Of a stretch of 64,000 nucleotides of DNA, positions 27,601 through 38,321 are shown piece after piece; positions within the stretch are counted from its first letter, which is position 1, and every line of letters begins with the position of its first letter. Origin of the DNA: Antedon mediterranea (lineage: Eukaryota; Echinodermata; Crinoidea; Comatulida; Antedonidae). A model generated the notes under the pieces. The model saw only the letters and a program-made list of their open reading frames with translations. It made no database searches and had not been told where the DNA came from. The stretch lies in contig NC_092679.1 in assembly GCF_964355755.1 (NCBI RefSeq), forward strand, positions 3,968,001-4,032,000, read 5' to 3'. A program made the position numbers and the translations under genes.

Positions 27601-29608
27601 TGTTAATGCGTTTGAGAAGGATGGTCACATCTTCATGGACCTTCTACATTATGATAACATCGATATTTTTCATAAACTATTCCTTGAGAATATTCGAAAG
27701 GATGATTTAAATGAAATATATGCAACTCCAAGGCGATTTGTTTTGCCCCTTAAAGTAGAAAAGGTTTGCTAATTGTTTCATATATTATATTTTTCAGGTT
27801 TTTTATTTAGATTTGTATCTTTACTCTTTATTGAAAAAAAAAAAATCATTACTAAAGAAAATAATAAAAGAACAAAATCATAATATTACATTAAGAGACT
27901 GATTGATTTCAACCACTTAAGAAAACATATTCATTCATTTTTACAAATAAAACAAAAAATTCAACCACAAAATAAAATATTAATTTAACTTGGATCATAC
28001 CATTAATTTTGCCTTCAAACAATTGAATGCATACCGGGGACGAGACAACGTAAAATAAGATAATACCATAATGTTATAAACAAAAGAGAGGCTTTCCACA
28101 CATAGTCAAAAAGTCATTGTTTTTACTTTTTTGTAGGATTCTGCGACAAATGGTGAATTAACTCTTCCTGCTGGTACGTCCTGTCGTGCTGTTGTTCAAG
28201 ACGATGGAATGGTCCATTGTCACTCAGAGGTTTTAATGGATGTTCGTAAGTGGAATAATGCTGTAAACATTTTTAGATTAATCATCTTTTATTATGATGC
28301 ATAAATGCTAAAACAACACAACAGTGTTTATTTATTTAACTTTCACCATTTCTATATCGCTTTAAAATTTTAAGATGATGCTTAATGTACAGTTAATCAC
28401 TCTTATAAATAAATACAGGTATTAAATTCACACAGTGTATATAATCTCTCAAGTTTAAAATCATTTTGTGTGTCAATGTTTTGTTGTTATTCAAATTTGT
28501 CTTTCATACTCTAGGCATTGAACTTCCGCAAATGAACTACAAAGAATACAATGGCAAACCTTACAAATACTTTTATGGAGTTAGTGCCGGATTCAAAGAG
28601 GTAAGAACGATGCCCCCCCCCCCCCCCCCCTTATGATCTATCAAACACACACCTATAAAACTCCATAGAACAGACTTCTATTATCGATGAGACACCCTTA
28701 TTCACTGTTCAGTATCCTCAGTGGTGTAATGCAGAGGCCTGAGACCTCCGGTTTAGGAACCCTAAGTGGCCCTCCAACGCTGCTGGAGTCCGGGTGTTTT
28801 TAACCTTTTTACAACATATTTTAATGCTTGTTTTTTTCCCTGGTCACTGCTCATAAGCTCCAGGGCCCCTGGGTCTAGTCAGTGAGTGCTCAAAGCTGTT
28901 ACGCCACTAAGTATCCTATATATGTTAATCTTTTCTTTTTATAGTTACTGAAAGTTGATGTTGAAAATAAAACATCTGTGAGGTGGTTCGAAGAAGGATG
29001 CCATGCGTCTGAACCAGTGTTTGTTGCAAACCCAAAAGCAAAAGAAGAAGATGATGGTATGTTCCGCCTAAAATATTTCTGTATTTATCTTATCCTGATT
29101 ACCATAACAATAACAATCAAACATTATATAGTACCAATTCCAATCATGATCAAAGACGCATTGTGTCCTGAAATTTGCTAAATAAATGAGTTTTTTAATT
29201 AATCTTAATGAGTCAAAAGTAGGTGAAAGTTTTACAAAAGGAGGGAGTTTGATCCAAAGAGAGGGTGCAACAAAAGAAAAGGAGCGTCCATCGTAAGTTT
29301 TAGTCCAGAAACGGGGAACAGATAGCAATGATAGGGAGCCTCTGCACAAAGGGCTTTTTAAGATTGTTTCTGAGGAGGAAGGCTCAATATCTTTGATCAC
29401 CATGCCCAGAATATTTGTACTTATTATATTAAAATGTTATATTAATATTCCAGGAGTGGTCTTGTCAACTGTTCTAGATTGCCGAGAAGGAAAGCGTCCA
29501 TTTCTGCTTGTCCTCAATGCGAAGACTTTTAAAGAGGAATGCAGAGCAGTGGTACCAGTTGAAGGATGGGCTTATAGTTTACATGGCCGATTTGTATCAA
29601 AATTCTAA
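24664..29608 (+). CDS. Carotenoid oxygenase (beta-carotene oxygenase BCO1/BCO2 family), complete, 8 exons, 529 aa
   Basis: Exons: 24664-24796, 25355-25755, 26468-26615, 27318-27763, 28137-28245, 28515-28600, 28945-29056, 29454-29608. The family are iron(II) enzymes that cleave carotenoids with oxygen to apocarotenoids or retinal. The four histidine motifs of the seven-bladed propeller are present: AHPH (195-197), YYHSFG (His251), FHHVNA (321-322) and LHG (His522). Other hallmarks are [35 protein letters not shown] and the EEDDG block. Length matches the family (about 520-580). I chose ATG 24664; its first 20 residues ([19 protein letters not shown]) are basic and hydrophobic like a mitochondrial presequence, which would favour BCO2. 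A second ATG at 24718 would give the cytosolic start. Which of BCO1 or BCO2 it matches cannot be settled by eye. Confidence 0.94.
24840..25191. repeat. 215-bp-spaced partial direct duplication in carotenoid oxygenase intron 1
   Basis: A block of about 130 bases ending ATTAGGCCTGTAGTATTTAG then TCTTATCTGAGTAGCCAAC occurs at about 24840-24972 and again at about 25055-25187. The last 70 bases are nearly identical; the first part is diverged. Confidence 0.85.
25782..25937. mobile_element. hAT-type MITE with perfect 8-bp target duplication, family M3
   Basis: Terminal repeats CAGTGGCGTAACGC and GCCGTTACGCCACTG. The flanks are AGTTTTAT at 25774-25781 and again at 25938-25945, an exact 8-bp duplication as made by hAT transposases. 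The element is 156 bases and codes for nothing. It lies in intron 2 of the carotenoid oxygenase. Confidence 0.93.
28613..28630. repeat. Homopolymer of 18 C, twelve bases into intron 6 of the carotenoid oxygenase
   Basis: The donor GTAAGAACGATG is followed at once by (C)18. The length may be unreliable in the assembly. Confidence 0.9.
28719..28909. mobile_element. hAT-type MITE with perfect 8-bp target duplication, family M3
   Basis: Ends CAGTGGTGTAATGCAGAG and GCTGTTACGCCACTA. The flanks are AGTATCCT at 28711-28718 and AGTATCCT at 28910-28917, an exact 8-bp duplication. It shares interior words with the copy at 25782 (AACCTTTT, ATGCTTGTTTTTTTCCCT, AGTGCTCA). It lies in intron 6 of the same gene. 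Confidence 0.93.
29185..29403 (-). mobile_element. LINE reverse-transcriptase C-terminal fragment, minus strand
   Basis: The minus-strand translation holds [40 protein letters not shown] and a following KKLIY, the standard C-terminal end of CR1/L2/Jockey-type reverse-transcriptase ORFs. It is 5'-truncated, sits inside the last intron of the carotenoid oxygenase and is opposite in strand to it. Confidence 0.82.
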
Positions 29609-29639
29609 GTCTATTGTCATTGAAAGTAGATAATGCATG

Positions 29640-29833
29640 TTTGCGAAAGGGTGTTGAGTAATTGGTCAGATGTTTGCCCTACTCTGATTTGTACTTTATA
29701 CTAAGTTCATTGAGAATGTAGTACCCGCTGCTTACTTGGGCTTGAATGTACTTAGTATAAAGTGACCAATTAGATCATGTATATTGTATAACACTCAATT
29801 AAAATCTTGCTTGATTGGACAATATAGGGTCAC

Positions 29834-29837
<4 letters not shown>
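29640..29837. mobile_element. Short inverted-repeat element, family M4
   Basis: TAATTGGTCAGATGTTTGCC, CTACTCTGATTTGTACTTTA and, at the right, TTGATTGGACAATATAGGGT followed by CACATA. The same words in reverse order on the other strand lie at 50492-50600, which shows a dispersed family. Inside, TACTTTATACTAAGT and ACTTAGTATAAAGT form an inverted pair. Confidence 0.75.
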
Positions 29838-29866
<29 letters not shown>

Positions 29867-30160
29867 GAAATTTGTAAAGCGCATGTATCCGTCTAAGAAA
29901 GACGCTCACTGCGCTACTGAAATTATTACCCCAGTCATTTTGGATCAAACACGTATGGAAACTCCCATAATGCAGCTAGTAATCGGTGCAAAGTTGTGTC
30001 TTGATCTAACCGGGTACCCATTTATACACCTTGGTGGTGAGAGGCAAACGTAAGTAAAGTATATTGACTAGGGATACAAGCAATGCGACGAGAGTTGGAT
30101 TCGAACCTCGGTCTCACGATCAGTAGTCCAACGTCCAACACACTGTGCCACACGCCCTCA
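29837..30160 (-). mobile_element. tRNA-derived SINE, family B, apparently full length, minus strand
   Basis: On the minus strand: head GGGCGTGTGGCACAGTGTGT with B-box GGTTCGAATCC, then a body of about 230 bases with CCGGTTAGATCAAGACACAA. The 3' tail is GCGCTTTACAAATTTCCA followed by (TTA)n at 29837-29865. The tail matches the end of the LINE at 14270-14656, as expected of a SINE mobilised by that LINE. Confidence 0.85.
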
Positions 30161-30363
30161 CAGATTGTATTAAAATATATTACATAATTATTTATAAATA
30201 TTTATTTTAACACTTGTTTTGAAGTGTTGGTATTTCGTTTGTTGTTTATTTGAGAGATTAAATTTAAATAAAGAGACTGTAGATTTAAAAGGTATTTTAC
30301 CTGATGCATGTTGTTTAGAAAGATTTTAATAAATTGAATGAAGATGTTTAATAATGTTATACT

Positions 30364-30490
30364 AAAGCTCTGTCTACACTATCAATCTTTATGTGACAAA
30401 AAAATGTGATGTGCCCATATATGGACATTATGGTGTCATATCACTACCATATTTGAGCACATCAAACTTTTTTTGTCAAACTAGTTGTAC
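30364..30490. mobile_element. Palindromic MITE, family M1, right end missing
   Basis: AAAGCTCTGTCTACACTATC at the left and TTTTTTTGTCAAACTAGTTG at the right, where it breaks off before the outer repeat. Confidence 0.85.
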
Positions 30491-31384
30491 TTTAATTTGA
30501 ATTTCTTTGATTGAACTTTAAAAACATCAAGTACTGTATATGTTAGAAATTCTACACAGTAGGCTGTATGGGATTTTTAAAATACTAGGTCAATTGGACT
30601 TAACATCAATTTTAAGTATCAATAATTGGTGAGACCAGGATGTAAGATTTATGCAAATAATTCCCATTAATCCTAAATCTCTCCTTATAAAATTCTTATC
30701 AGTCACAAATTGAATAGCTCCACAAAAAGAAAAGCATTTTATGACTTATTTTTATTATTTCTTATTATAATGTAATAATAATAATTCTATTCTAACACAA
30801 TTTCACAATTGTAACCATTCGTGGTTTGAATGTTTGTAGTACATTTATTCTAATTGCACAATTAAGTAGACATAAATATTTTTTTTTATATCTATATGTA
30901 ATTTTGGAGAAGATCCCTACCATTATTTAACTTTGCATAAAATGTAACTACTGCAAATAGTGTAATCTGAAACTATTTCTATTACCTAAACTAAGATATA
31001 TGAAACTAGAATTGCGAGATCGAGACTATTATTTAACATTTGCATGCTTTCTCCATAATCAATTACACTGTAAATAACAATGTGTTTTTACTTTCAACAA
31101 GGTTCATTCGTATACTGGTAATTAAATAATATATACAACATATAAATGTAATATAACACCTTATGATGTTTACATTTTTACACTATAATGTTTTCCCATT
31201 TATGCTAATTTCTAGATGTTCTTGTATCATGCATGGCTAATAAAAATGAACCAGTTAAAGTGCAATAGTACACAAAAATAATACAATGATAAATTAGTAA
31301 TTTTAGCGATATATTTGTGATTTTAGCTATAAATTGTTCTACACATTTTAAGAAATCTATGCTATGCTAATGAACTACATTGCT

Positions 31385-31612
31385 AAAGCTGTGTCTACAC
31401 TATCAAACTTTATGTGATGTGCCCATATATGGACATGATGACATCATATCACGACCATATTTGGGTATATAACTACCGTATTTGGGTATATAACTACCGT
31501 ATTTGGGTATATAACTACCATATTTGGGTATATAACTACCATATTTGGGTATATCACTACCATATTTGGGCACTTTTTTTGTCAAACTAGTTGATAGTGT
31601 AGACAGAGATTT
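31385..31612. mobile_element. Palindromic MITE, family M1, expanded by an internal 21-bp minisatellite
   Basis: Ends AAAGCTGTGTCTACACTATC and GATAGTGTAGACAGAGATTT. The inner motif TATTTGGGTATATAACTACC is repeated about five times at 31455-31570, making this copy about 80 bases longer than the others. The minus-strand frame through it reads repeated SYIPKYG and is not a gene. Confidence 0.9.
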
Positions 31613-31894
31613 ATTAAGATTGGCTAATTTAGTGAATAACTTGTTACAGTATAATTAACACTACTTTGTATATTATTATATTGCACTGAATAACATATAT
31701 AACTAGTATAGCTGTACACTCAGAAGGTGGAGATTCTGAATTAAACCACACACCGGGGCAGGAACATGCCATTACAAAATTAACCTAGGCTATGTGAAAG
31801 TGGTATATTACTGTAATTTGTAATAAATAAATTTTGCCAAAGAACAGACTTTAGGAATGTTTAATAATATGGCTATATCAATCAAATGATACTA

Positions 31895-32029
31895 AAGTTA
31901 AGATGTAGGTGCAACGCAAGGAAATTGACCAAAGACAAGCGACAGTTTGGATAATCCATCGCTTGTGATTGGTCAAATTACTTGTGTTGCTTCTACGTCC
32001 TTGCGTTGCATCCTAGTGGGAACCAAATA
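31895..32029. mobile_element. MITE family M2, left end decayed
   Basis: CAACGCAAGGAAATTGACCA, then GCTTGTGATTGGTCAAATTA, and the right end CATCCTAGTGGGAACCAA. Matches the copies at 15841 and 57136. Confidence 0.83.
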
Positions 32030-32191
32030 TTAAGGTTAACATGTGTTATATCTTCAATTTTATCTTTAAAAAAAACCTAAAATGTTACATATACAGTACT
32101 GAACACAATTAAACTATCATTAAATATACAATTTCTTAATATAAATAAAAATTGCCAAATCAAATTTTAAACAAATCATAATTTATAAAAT

Positions 32192-32285
32192 TAAAAAATA
32201 AGTACAGAACTATGGTATATTAAAAAATAAGTACAGAACTATGGTATATTAAAAAATAAGTACAGAACTATGATATTTGTAAAAA
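32192..32285. repeat. 29-bp tandem repeat, three copies
   Basis: TTAAAAAATAAGTACAGAAC followed by TATGGTATA, with AGTAC anchors at 32201, 32230 and 32259. Confidence 0.95.
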
Positions 32286-33112
32286 TATGTACAGTAATAC
32301 AAACAAAACACATCTTAAAAAAAAATATTTAAAGACAATCGAACACAAAAATTACAACCAAACCAAATCAAGATAAAATGGTCCTGTAATGAATACGCAG
32401 CTACCGCATTCTGCACATGCTCAGAAACCAATGCACAGAATGTTTATATGTAAGCAAGTGCTATGTTGGAGTTATTAAGGGCCTAAACAATTTGGAAATA
32501 ATTAGAGGTGGGATATACTCAAATTATATTAACAAAATATTGTTAATAATAATGATAACAATTACTATTATTACTATACCATATTTCATACATGTTTAAT
32601 GCTAAGCTATCTTACTATAATTTTATCAGCAGCTGGTAGAATTATATGATTCTTTATACATACTTCTAGAATTACTTCAACATGCACCAATCACAACAGT
32701 CGTTTCAGGATAGCACCAGGCTATGATAAGCTAGCTCAATTCTCTTTCGTTACTCAGCACCTCAGTTCAATAAGATCACATTATTTAAATACATTATAAT
32801 AATTACAACTGAGAGATAGATTACTACTAAACACTTTCTCTTCTTACAGCACCTAACTATACAGTACAATAAATTAATTAAAAAGTCATTAAAAATGAAT
32901 AAAAAACATTGTGGCACCGTTGTTATTAAGTAGAGAATATCATGATTATTACAGTGCAGCCAATTATCCATGAATCAAGTGTTACTGTATGCAGAGGATT
33001 GATTGATCATTTCATTAAAATAAATGTTACTATAAAAAAAAAAGCCTCACTGAAAACCTCTCATAACAATGGTCAATGCTCTATATGTATATTGTACATA
33101 ACACAGAATCTG

Positions 33113-33238
33113 GAGGCCCCTGTTTTTTTTGGAAATATTTTAATGCGTGGTTTTTTCCTCTGCACACTGCACAGGGACCCCTAAAGCTCCAGGGCCCCTG
33201 GTTTTAGCCAGTGAGTGCTCATAGCCTTTACATCACTG
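33113..33238. mobile_element. Remnant of the hAT-type MITE family M3
   Basis: Shares GAGGCCCCTG, ATTTTAATGCGTGGTTTTTT, AGCTCCAGGGCCCCTGG and GCCAGTGAGTGCTCATAGCC with the copy at 28719. It ends TTTACATCACTGG, a decayed terminal repeat; the left end is lost. Confidence 0.75.
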
Positions 33239-33633
33239 GCTGAACAGCAGATGTTTGCCAACCAATTTAAACAAACAGAGCTGATACTTAACTACTAAGT
33301 TCTAGTTTATATTATATATGTAGAGTAACGAGTAACTTGTATCAAGATATAATATTTCATATTCAGAAATATATAGTATATTCTATCAAGGTAGAGAAGG
33401 GACTAGGTCCTAAGGTTAAGGTAGAGTAGAAAGCTTTTGGTGTATAGTAATGACAACAAAACCATCAAGGTTTAGCCAAGCCATTGACCCAATACCAAGT
33501 ATGAGCTAATCAACTCCTTTAATTTTTGCTCATGTGGACACACTTCTCTTCATCCTCCATCCTGTCAACATCACCAAATCAAAAGCTATCTGTATCAAGA
33601 TTATCAATAAAATCACCGGTTAGGAGCATTACC

Positions 33634-36600
33634 CTAGATGGTGTTATAGGCGTAGCCATATTTTTGGAGAAGTACCTTCCGCTCATCTACCACGAGTTTA
33701 AAGTATGTTGGATTGCGTGATGGCCATAGCAGGTACACCATTGCAGAGATTGATAGTAGGTCTCCAGACAAGGTCATACCTGAAACATAGAATTTAATAA
33801 AAGATAACTAATTGTACTGTATTATTTATGGAGATCACAGGGATCTGGAAAGATTCAGGGAGGTACTGTACTGTAGCAATAGAGGCACATGCTCCCCTTT
33901 GACAGCTAAAATAACAATAACATATTTGATATCTATTTTTACTATTAATATTACTGGTACTGTATATGTTTAGAGCTTCCCTGTTTAAAAATTCTGAATA
34001 TGCCACCTTCATACAAAAACATAATATGGTTGGAATTCACTTATTTTCGTATTAGTTTATGTACAGCGCTTAGAGGTTTCACAACGTTAGGCGCTATATA
34101 AATCCAGGATATTATTATTATTTAAATAATCATAATGCTAAAGGTTATTTATGGAAAAATCAATGGCTGATCCAAATGGAAATAAGCAACAGCCAGAAAG
34201 AAAATGTCAAACTTTCAGAAAACACTATTCTATCATCAGGGCTAAAGCTCTGTCTACACTATCAAACTAATGATGTAATGTGCCCATATGGACATGATGA
34301 TGTCATATCACTACCATCTTTGGGCATATCACTACCATCTTTGAACATATCACTACCATATTTGGGCACATAACACTTTTTTTGTCAAACTAGTTTGATA
34401 GTGTAGACAGATCAGGCATCCTTCAGTTAAAAAATGACTATGGAATCATAATAATATACAGTACAATATATCCAATATACACAATATTATTTTTTTTTTA
34501 TTATATAAAGATTTATATAACTATTAGGTATTTAACTTTATATGCAGATGGTTTAATATATGGATGATGACCAATATTGGATTCACCAACTGTATAAAAT
34601 AATGTAGTGAAATGAAAGCCTACATATAATATAAACCTGGATGACAAATTCATTTCAGACAAACATAGACAGGAAATTTGATAAACGTTAATATGAATCA
34701 AATAGGACATGTACATTAACGACTGTTTCTGTGCATTATTAAGCATCTTCCTGAATAAAGTCTTTGATTATAATAAGCAAGGGAAAATATTGCTTTGAAC
34801 AGTACTTGTAACCAAGCAATCATTTAAAGCCCTGTTTACACCATCAAACATTATAAGATGTGCCCATATATGGACATGATGATGTCATATCACTACCATA
34901 TTTAAGCATATCACTACCATATTTGGGCACATCACACTATTTTTGTCAAACTAGTTTGATAGTGTAGACAGAGCTCAAGATAAATACATCTGCTTTAAAT
35001 CTCTGGCTGCAACTTTATCATGCACTATCACTCCCAAGAGGCTCACTAGTATGCCAGAGTTTCATTATATGAAATTATTATAATATTATGTAATAATTAT
35101 GTTATTACATAACCTTTCTTTTTAAAAGAATTGTGAATTTATTTGCCAGTTTTAGCTAGTCATGTATGTTACAATAGTTGTACCCAATAAACATGAACTT
35201 TTCCTAATACAGTATGATTGTATTATATTTATTTCAAACAATAATGGTTTTGTTTTCTTTGATTACTGTTTTTTTAATTGTTAAATTATAAAAGAATTTT
35301 ATTCTTTTAAATCTAAAAACTTGTTTTGAAACTACTATCCAACAATAGATATTCTGTCATAAGCAAGTTTCAGTTTTTGTAATCTTTGATTGTTACAGAA
35401 TACTTCACTCTTATAGCTATTGACAACATACCAGTTATAGCCTTCAGTCTATACTGTGGTGAGATCATAGCAGCGATTATCACAAGTATTGGTAGATGAA
35501 TAAACCACACAAAGTAACCAATGCCAAAGTACTTGTAAAACTTAAGCTTTGGCTCAGCACTCTCCTGAAGCCTGGTGGTGTGAAGCTCATACACGAACCA
35601 GATGAGAATGATGAGTCGGAGGGCTAGAACAATGCCACCAGCAAGTGACTGGTATTCGGTGGTATCGGACACAAAACTGATCATCAACTATTAAATGAAA
35701 TTTATAGAAATGAATCTTATTAACCAGACATGGAACAGCCTAGGGAGACTTGCTCAGAGCAGAGGGAACTCTGGGAACTACAGTACTGTATGCACTGCAA
35801 TGTGTGAAGAGGGTAAAAATAAATTGATAAATTGATGTTAATATAACAACTCATTTACATGAGTTTTTAGGCAGTTGCTATGATCCATAAACAAATCCAA
35901 TATGATATCATACGTTCAATACAATACGGTTACTTTACCATCATTATTCAAATAAATACAATTAATGAGTTTGCATACATAATCTAAATTATTTTAAAGC
36001 CCTGGGATAAAGTAATCTTAAAGAAACATAATTACATTATTGATATCAAAATTAAAAAAATGATTAATATGATTAAAGATTCATCTATATTAATATTATA
36101 ATGTGAATTATCAATTGATGATAACAAAAAGCATTTGGTTTTCTACAAAAAATAAATTGTAAAATAAATTTAAAATTAGTACTCATCCATTAAATTATAA
36201 AGAGTTCCAATTTTGCTAATAACACTAATTTATTTATCTATTGCCAATGAAGGAATTGATAATTAAGGGCCGTTGATAAATGATACATTCAAATAAAATA
36301 TTTGATATTCTGTACAATGGTATACAAACTATACGTCATTATAATAGGTTAAAATATTAGCAAATAGCAATTACAAAAATATATTTAAAATATGTATTGG
36401 TATAAATAAAAGCTTTAAAAATAATTTATTATCAATTTGATAAACTATTGAAAAATAATTCATTAAAATTAAGAATGTTTGATATAAATTTGATTAGGTG
36501 CCTTTATCATACTAAATATATTTAAACTATTAAATCAGCTTACCATTTGCCAAAAGTACAGAAACACATAAAAGAGCGAATAAACACCCCAAACGGCAAA

Positions 36601-37767
36601 AACTATCTTCTTTTGATGAATGTCGGTTCTTGTAATGGTCCAGCCCTTAGCCAGCAACAAAAGCAGAAGCATAAAACAACACTGCATCACTATTTGAAAC
36701 AACTGGCCCATGTGCTCCAACCATGAAAAGCCCTTGCCGTTCACCGCATACAACACGTAATGGATGAAGTAACACACTACGCCAATATACTCCAAGAACA
36801 GACACAACGTGAGGAGTTTCACCAATGGATGCGACTGCCCACATTGCGCTGTGATCTGCGCAGGGAATAGGATTGTATAGAGGAATGCAAACACCATGAA
36901 CATCTGAAGGATGGTTTGTTTCTCGTAGGAGAATTGGAATGTGAAGGGGTTAAAGTTGAAGCTGCCGTTTGGGTAGCCATTGACGAGCCAGATGTTGTAG
37001 TCAACCACTGCGTCTGATGTTGACTGGGCCCATGTGCAGTTCTTTGTCATAGACTCGTTGTCGTATGGGTAACAGGCGAGAAGAACTAGATACCAATACC
37101 TGTGGAAAATAAGAAAAATGTTTCAAAATTACATAGTGCTGCGCATCATCAATTTATAATGCTAGACTAAGTTTACTAAAGTGAAGAAAAATAAATACAT
37201 TTTTTTGTACCAAAATATTTAACAATTTTTATTTACATTTTTGAAAATATAAACAAATGAATGTGACAAGTTTTACCTTGGTTTGCTATCTAAAATTTGG
37301 AATGTAAATTGTGAATCTTGCACAAGATCGTCTTCTCTTTCAGTGGGACAGATCTGGTCAATTTGGCAAGGCACTTCAACAATGTATTTACCCATATTTT
37401 TCGGATTGCACCTGTTTATCATTTCATAGTTTGTTTGGTCGACTAATACATCGAAAATTTCTGAGCAGGAATCAAATATTTGACTCGATAAAACATCATC
37501 GTATTTCGGAAATGCGTCTTTATCTAGCAACATCAAAGAAAAACTCGCTAGGCTCTGCTGGTCATCTGCTGCTGAACCATATTGAAGAGTAACGTTACCA
37601 TAAACATATCCTCCTCCGTCCATCGCACTGTCGCTAACCGGATTAAAACTGAATTTTGCGAGCAGGCTTGAAAAACTACCGCTATCCCACGTCCCAACTA
37701 TATGCATACAACTTACAATATGAAATGCACTACAAGATACCACTATAAAAACTAAAGAAAAATTCAT
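33634..37767 (-). CDS. Seven-transmembrane protein of the GPR180/TMEM145 family, complete, 4 exons, 482 aa
   Basis: Exons 5' to 3': 37767-37277, 37099-36544, 35687-35432, 33779-33634; the phases agree and the stop is TAG. The protein starts with a signal peptide (MNFSLVFIVVSCSAFHIVSC) and has an extracellular domain of about 215 residues with several cysteines and NGS/NCT-type glycosylation sites. Seven hydrophobic segments follow, including MFMVFAFLYTILFPAQI, CCFMLLLLLLAKGWTITRTD, GIVLALRLIILIWFVYEL and FVWFIHLPILVIIAAMIS. LLLLLAKGWTITR, the signature of this family (related to GPR180, TMEM145 and the GOST superfamily), supports the call. Such proteins sit in the secretory or plasma membrane; ligands are poorly known, so I give no molecular role. 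The start is head to head with DPP3, 554 bases apart. GPR180 versus TMEM145 orthology is not settled here. Confidence 0.9.
34058..34122 (+). mobile_element. 3' tail of a SINE or LINE with (ATT)n
   Basis: ACAGCGCTTAGAGGTTTCAC, then GGCGCTATATAAATCC and ATTATTATTATT. Same tail as near 4321, 14640 and 62440. It lies in the last intron of the GPR180-like gene. Confidence 0.7.
34244..34411. mobile_element. Palindromic MITE, family M1
   Basis: AAAGCTCTGTCTACACTATC to GATAGTGTAGACAGAT. The inner motif ATCACTACCATCTTTG appears three times in tandem. Confidence 0.9.
34826..34976. mobile_element. Palindromic MITE, family M1
   Basis: AAAGCCCTGTTTACACCATC to GATAGTGTAGACAGAGCTC, with two copies of the inner motif CACTACCATATTT. 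In the last intron of the GPR180-like gene. Confidence 0.9.
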
Positions 37768-38321
37768 TTTTAGATAGTTTTTCTTCTCTCAAACAAGATG
37801 CGTTTTGTTGGGTTTTTGTTTCTTTCTCCGCCGAATCTATTATGTACAATGTCAAAGTTCAGTTAAATCATACATCGTATCTCTTGAAAGTTTTGTATTC
37901 TACTACCGCTACTGATTGTGTTCCTATTGGATCTGAATTAACAAGCGTCCATGTGATATTGCAAAATCATTCAAGCATAAAGTTTAGAGAAAGGAAGACT
38001 TGTTTGGTTGGAATACTGCTTCTCTTTCATTTCAATCCAGATCTAGCAAGAATTAATGCCTACAAATACAAGTTAGTATAGTAGTAGTTAAACCTCTATA
38101 CTGTGTTTCTTCAGTTAATGAGTTTTGGATTATCTTTGTTTTAGGCCAAATATACAACCATCCATCATAGATAAGCTAGCCTATAATATAACTAATTTGC
38201 ATAAATTTGTTAACAGGTGGCTACAGTCTCAGTCTCAATTGGATCGAAGGTATCAAATCAATCACCACAGCTACCAAACCAACAGCAGTAGCAGCAGTAT
38301 AGTGCAGTTTAGAAACTCAAA
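37768..38321. promoter_or_regulatory. Short bidirectional promoter region of the GPR180-like gene and DPP3
   Basis: The two start codons are 554 bases apart and point away from each other. The interval must hold both transcription starts and both 5' UTRs. No TATA box is obvious. The stretch GGCTACAGTCTCAGTCTCAA to AACAGCAGTAGCAGCAGTAT (38219-38300) is likely DPP3 5' UTR, but an upstream 5' UTR intron is possible (an acceptor-like TTTTAG lies at about 38140). Confidence 0.55.

Larger units (their letters stand above)
29609..33633. other. Interval between the convergent carotenoid oxygenase and GPR180-like genes
   Basis: Contains the 3' UTR of the oxygenase (AATAAA near 30270 and 30328), that of the GPR180-like gene on the minus strand, and a dense set of transposon copies listed separately. 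No exon was recognised in the remainder (30500-31380, 32300-33100), which is AT-rich. Confidence 0.6.

Noticed and set aside
30060-30155. Possible tRNA gene on the minus strand (B-box GGTTCGAATCC)
   Set aside because: The acceptor stem is incomplete and the segment continues into a SINE body with an ATT tail, so it is a SINE head.
31403-31585. Minus-strand frame of repeated SYIPKYG
   Set aside because: It is the 21-bp minisatellite inside a MITE of family M1.
36535-37050. Separate short gene for the central membrane segment of the GPR180-like protein
   Set aside because: The frame joins in phase to the exons 37277-37767 and 35432-35687, so it is an internal exon, not a gene of its own.
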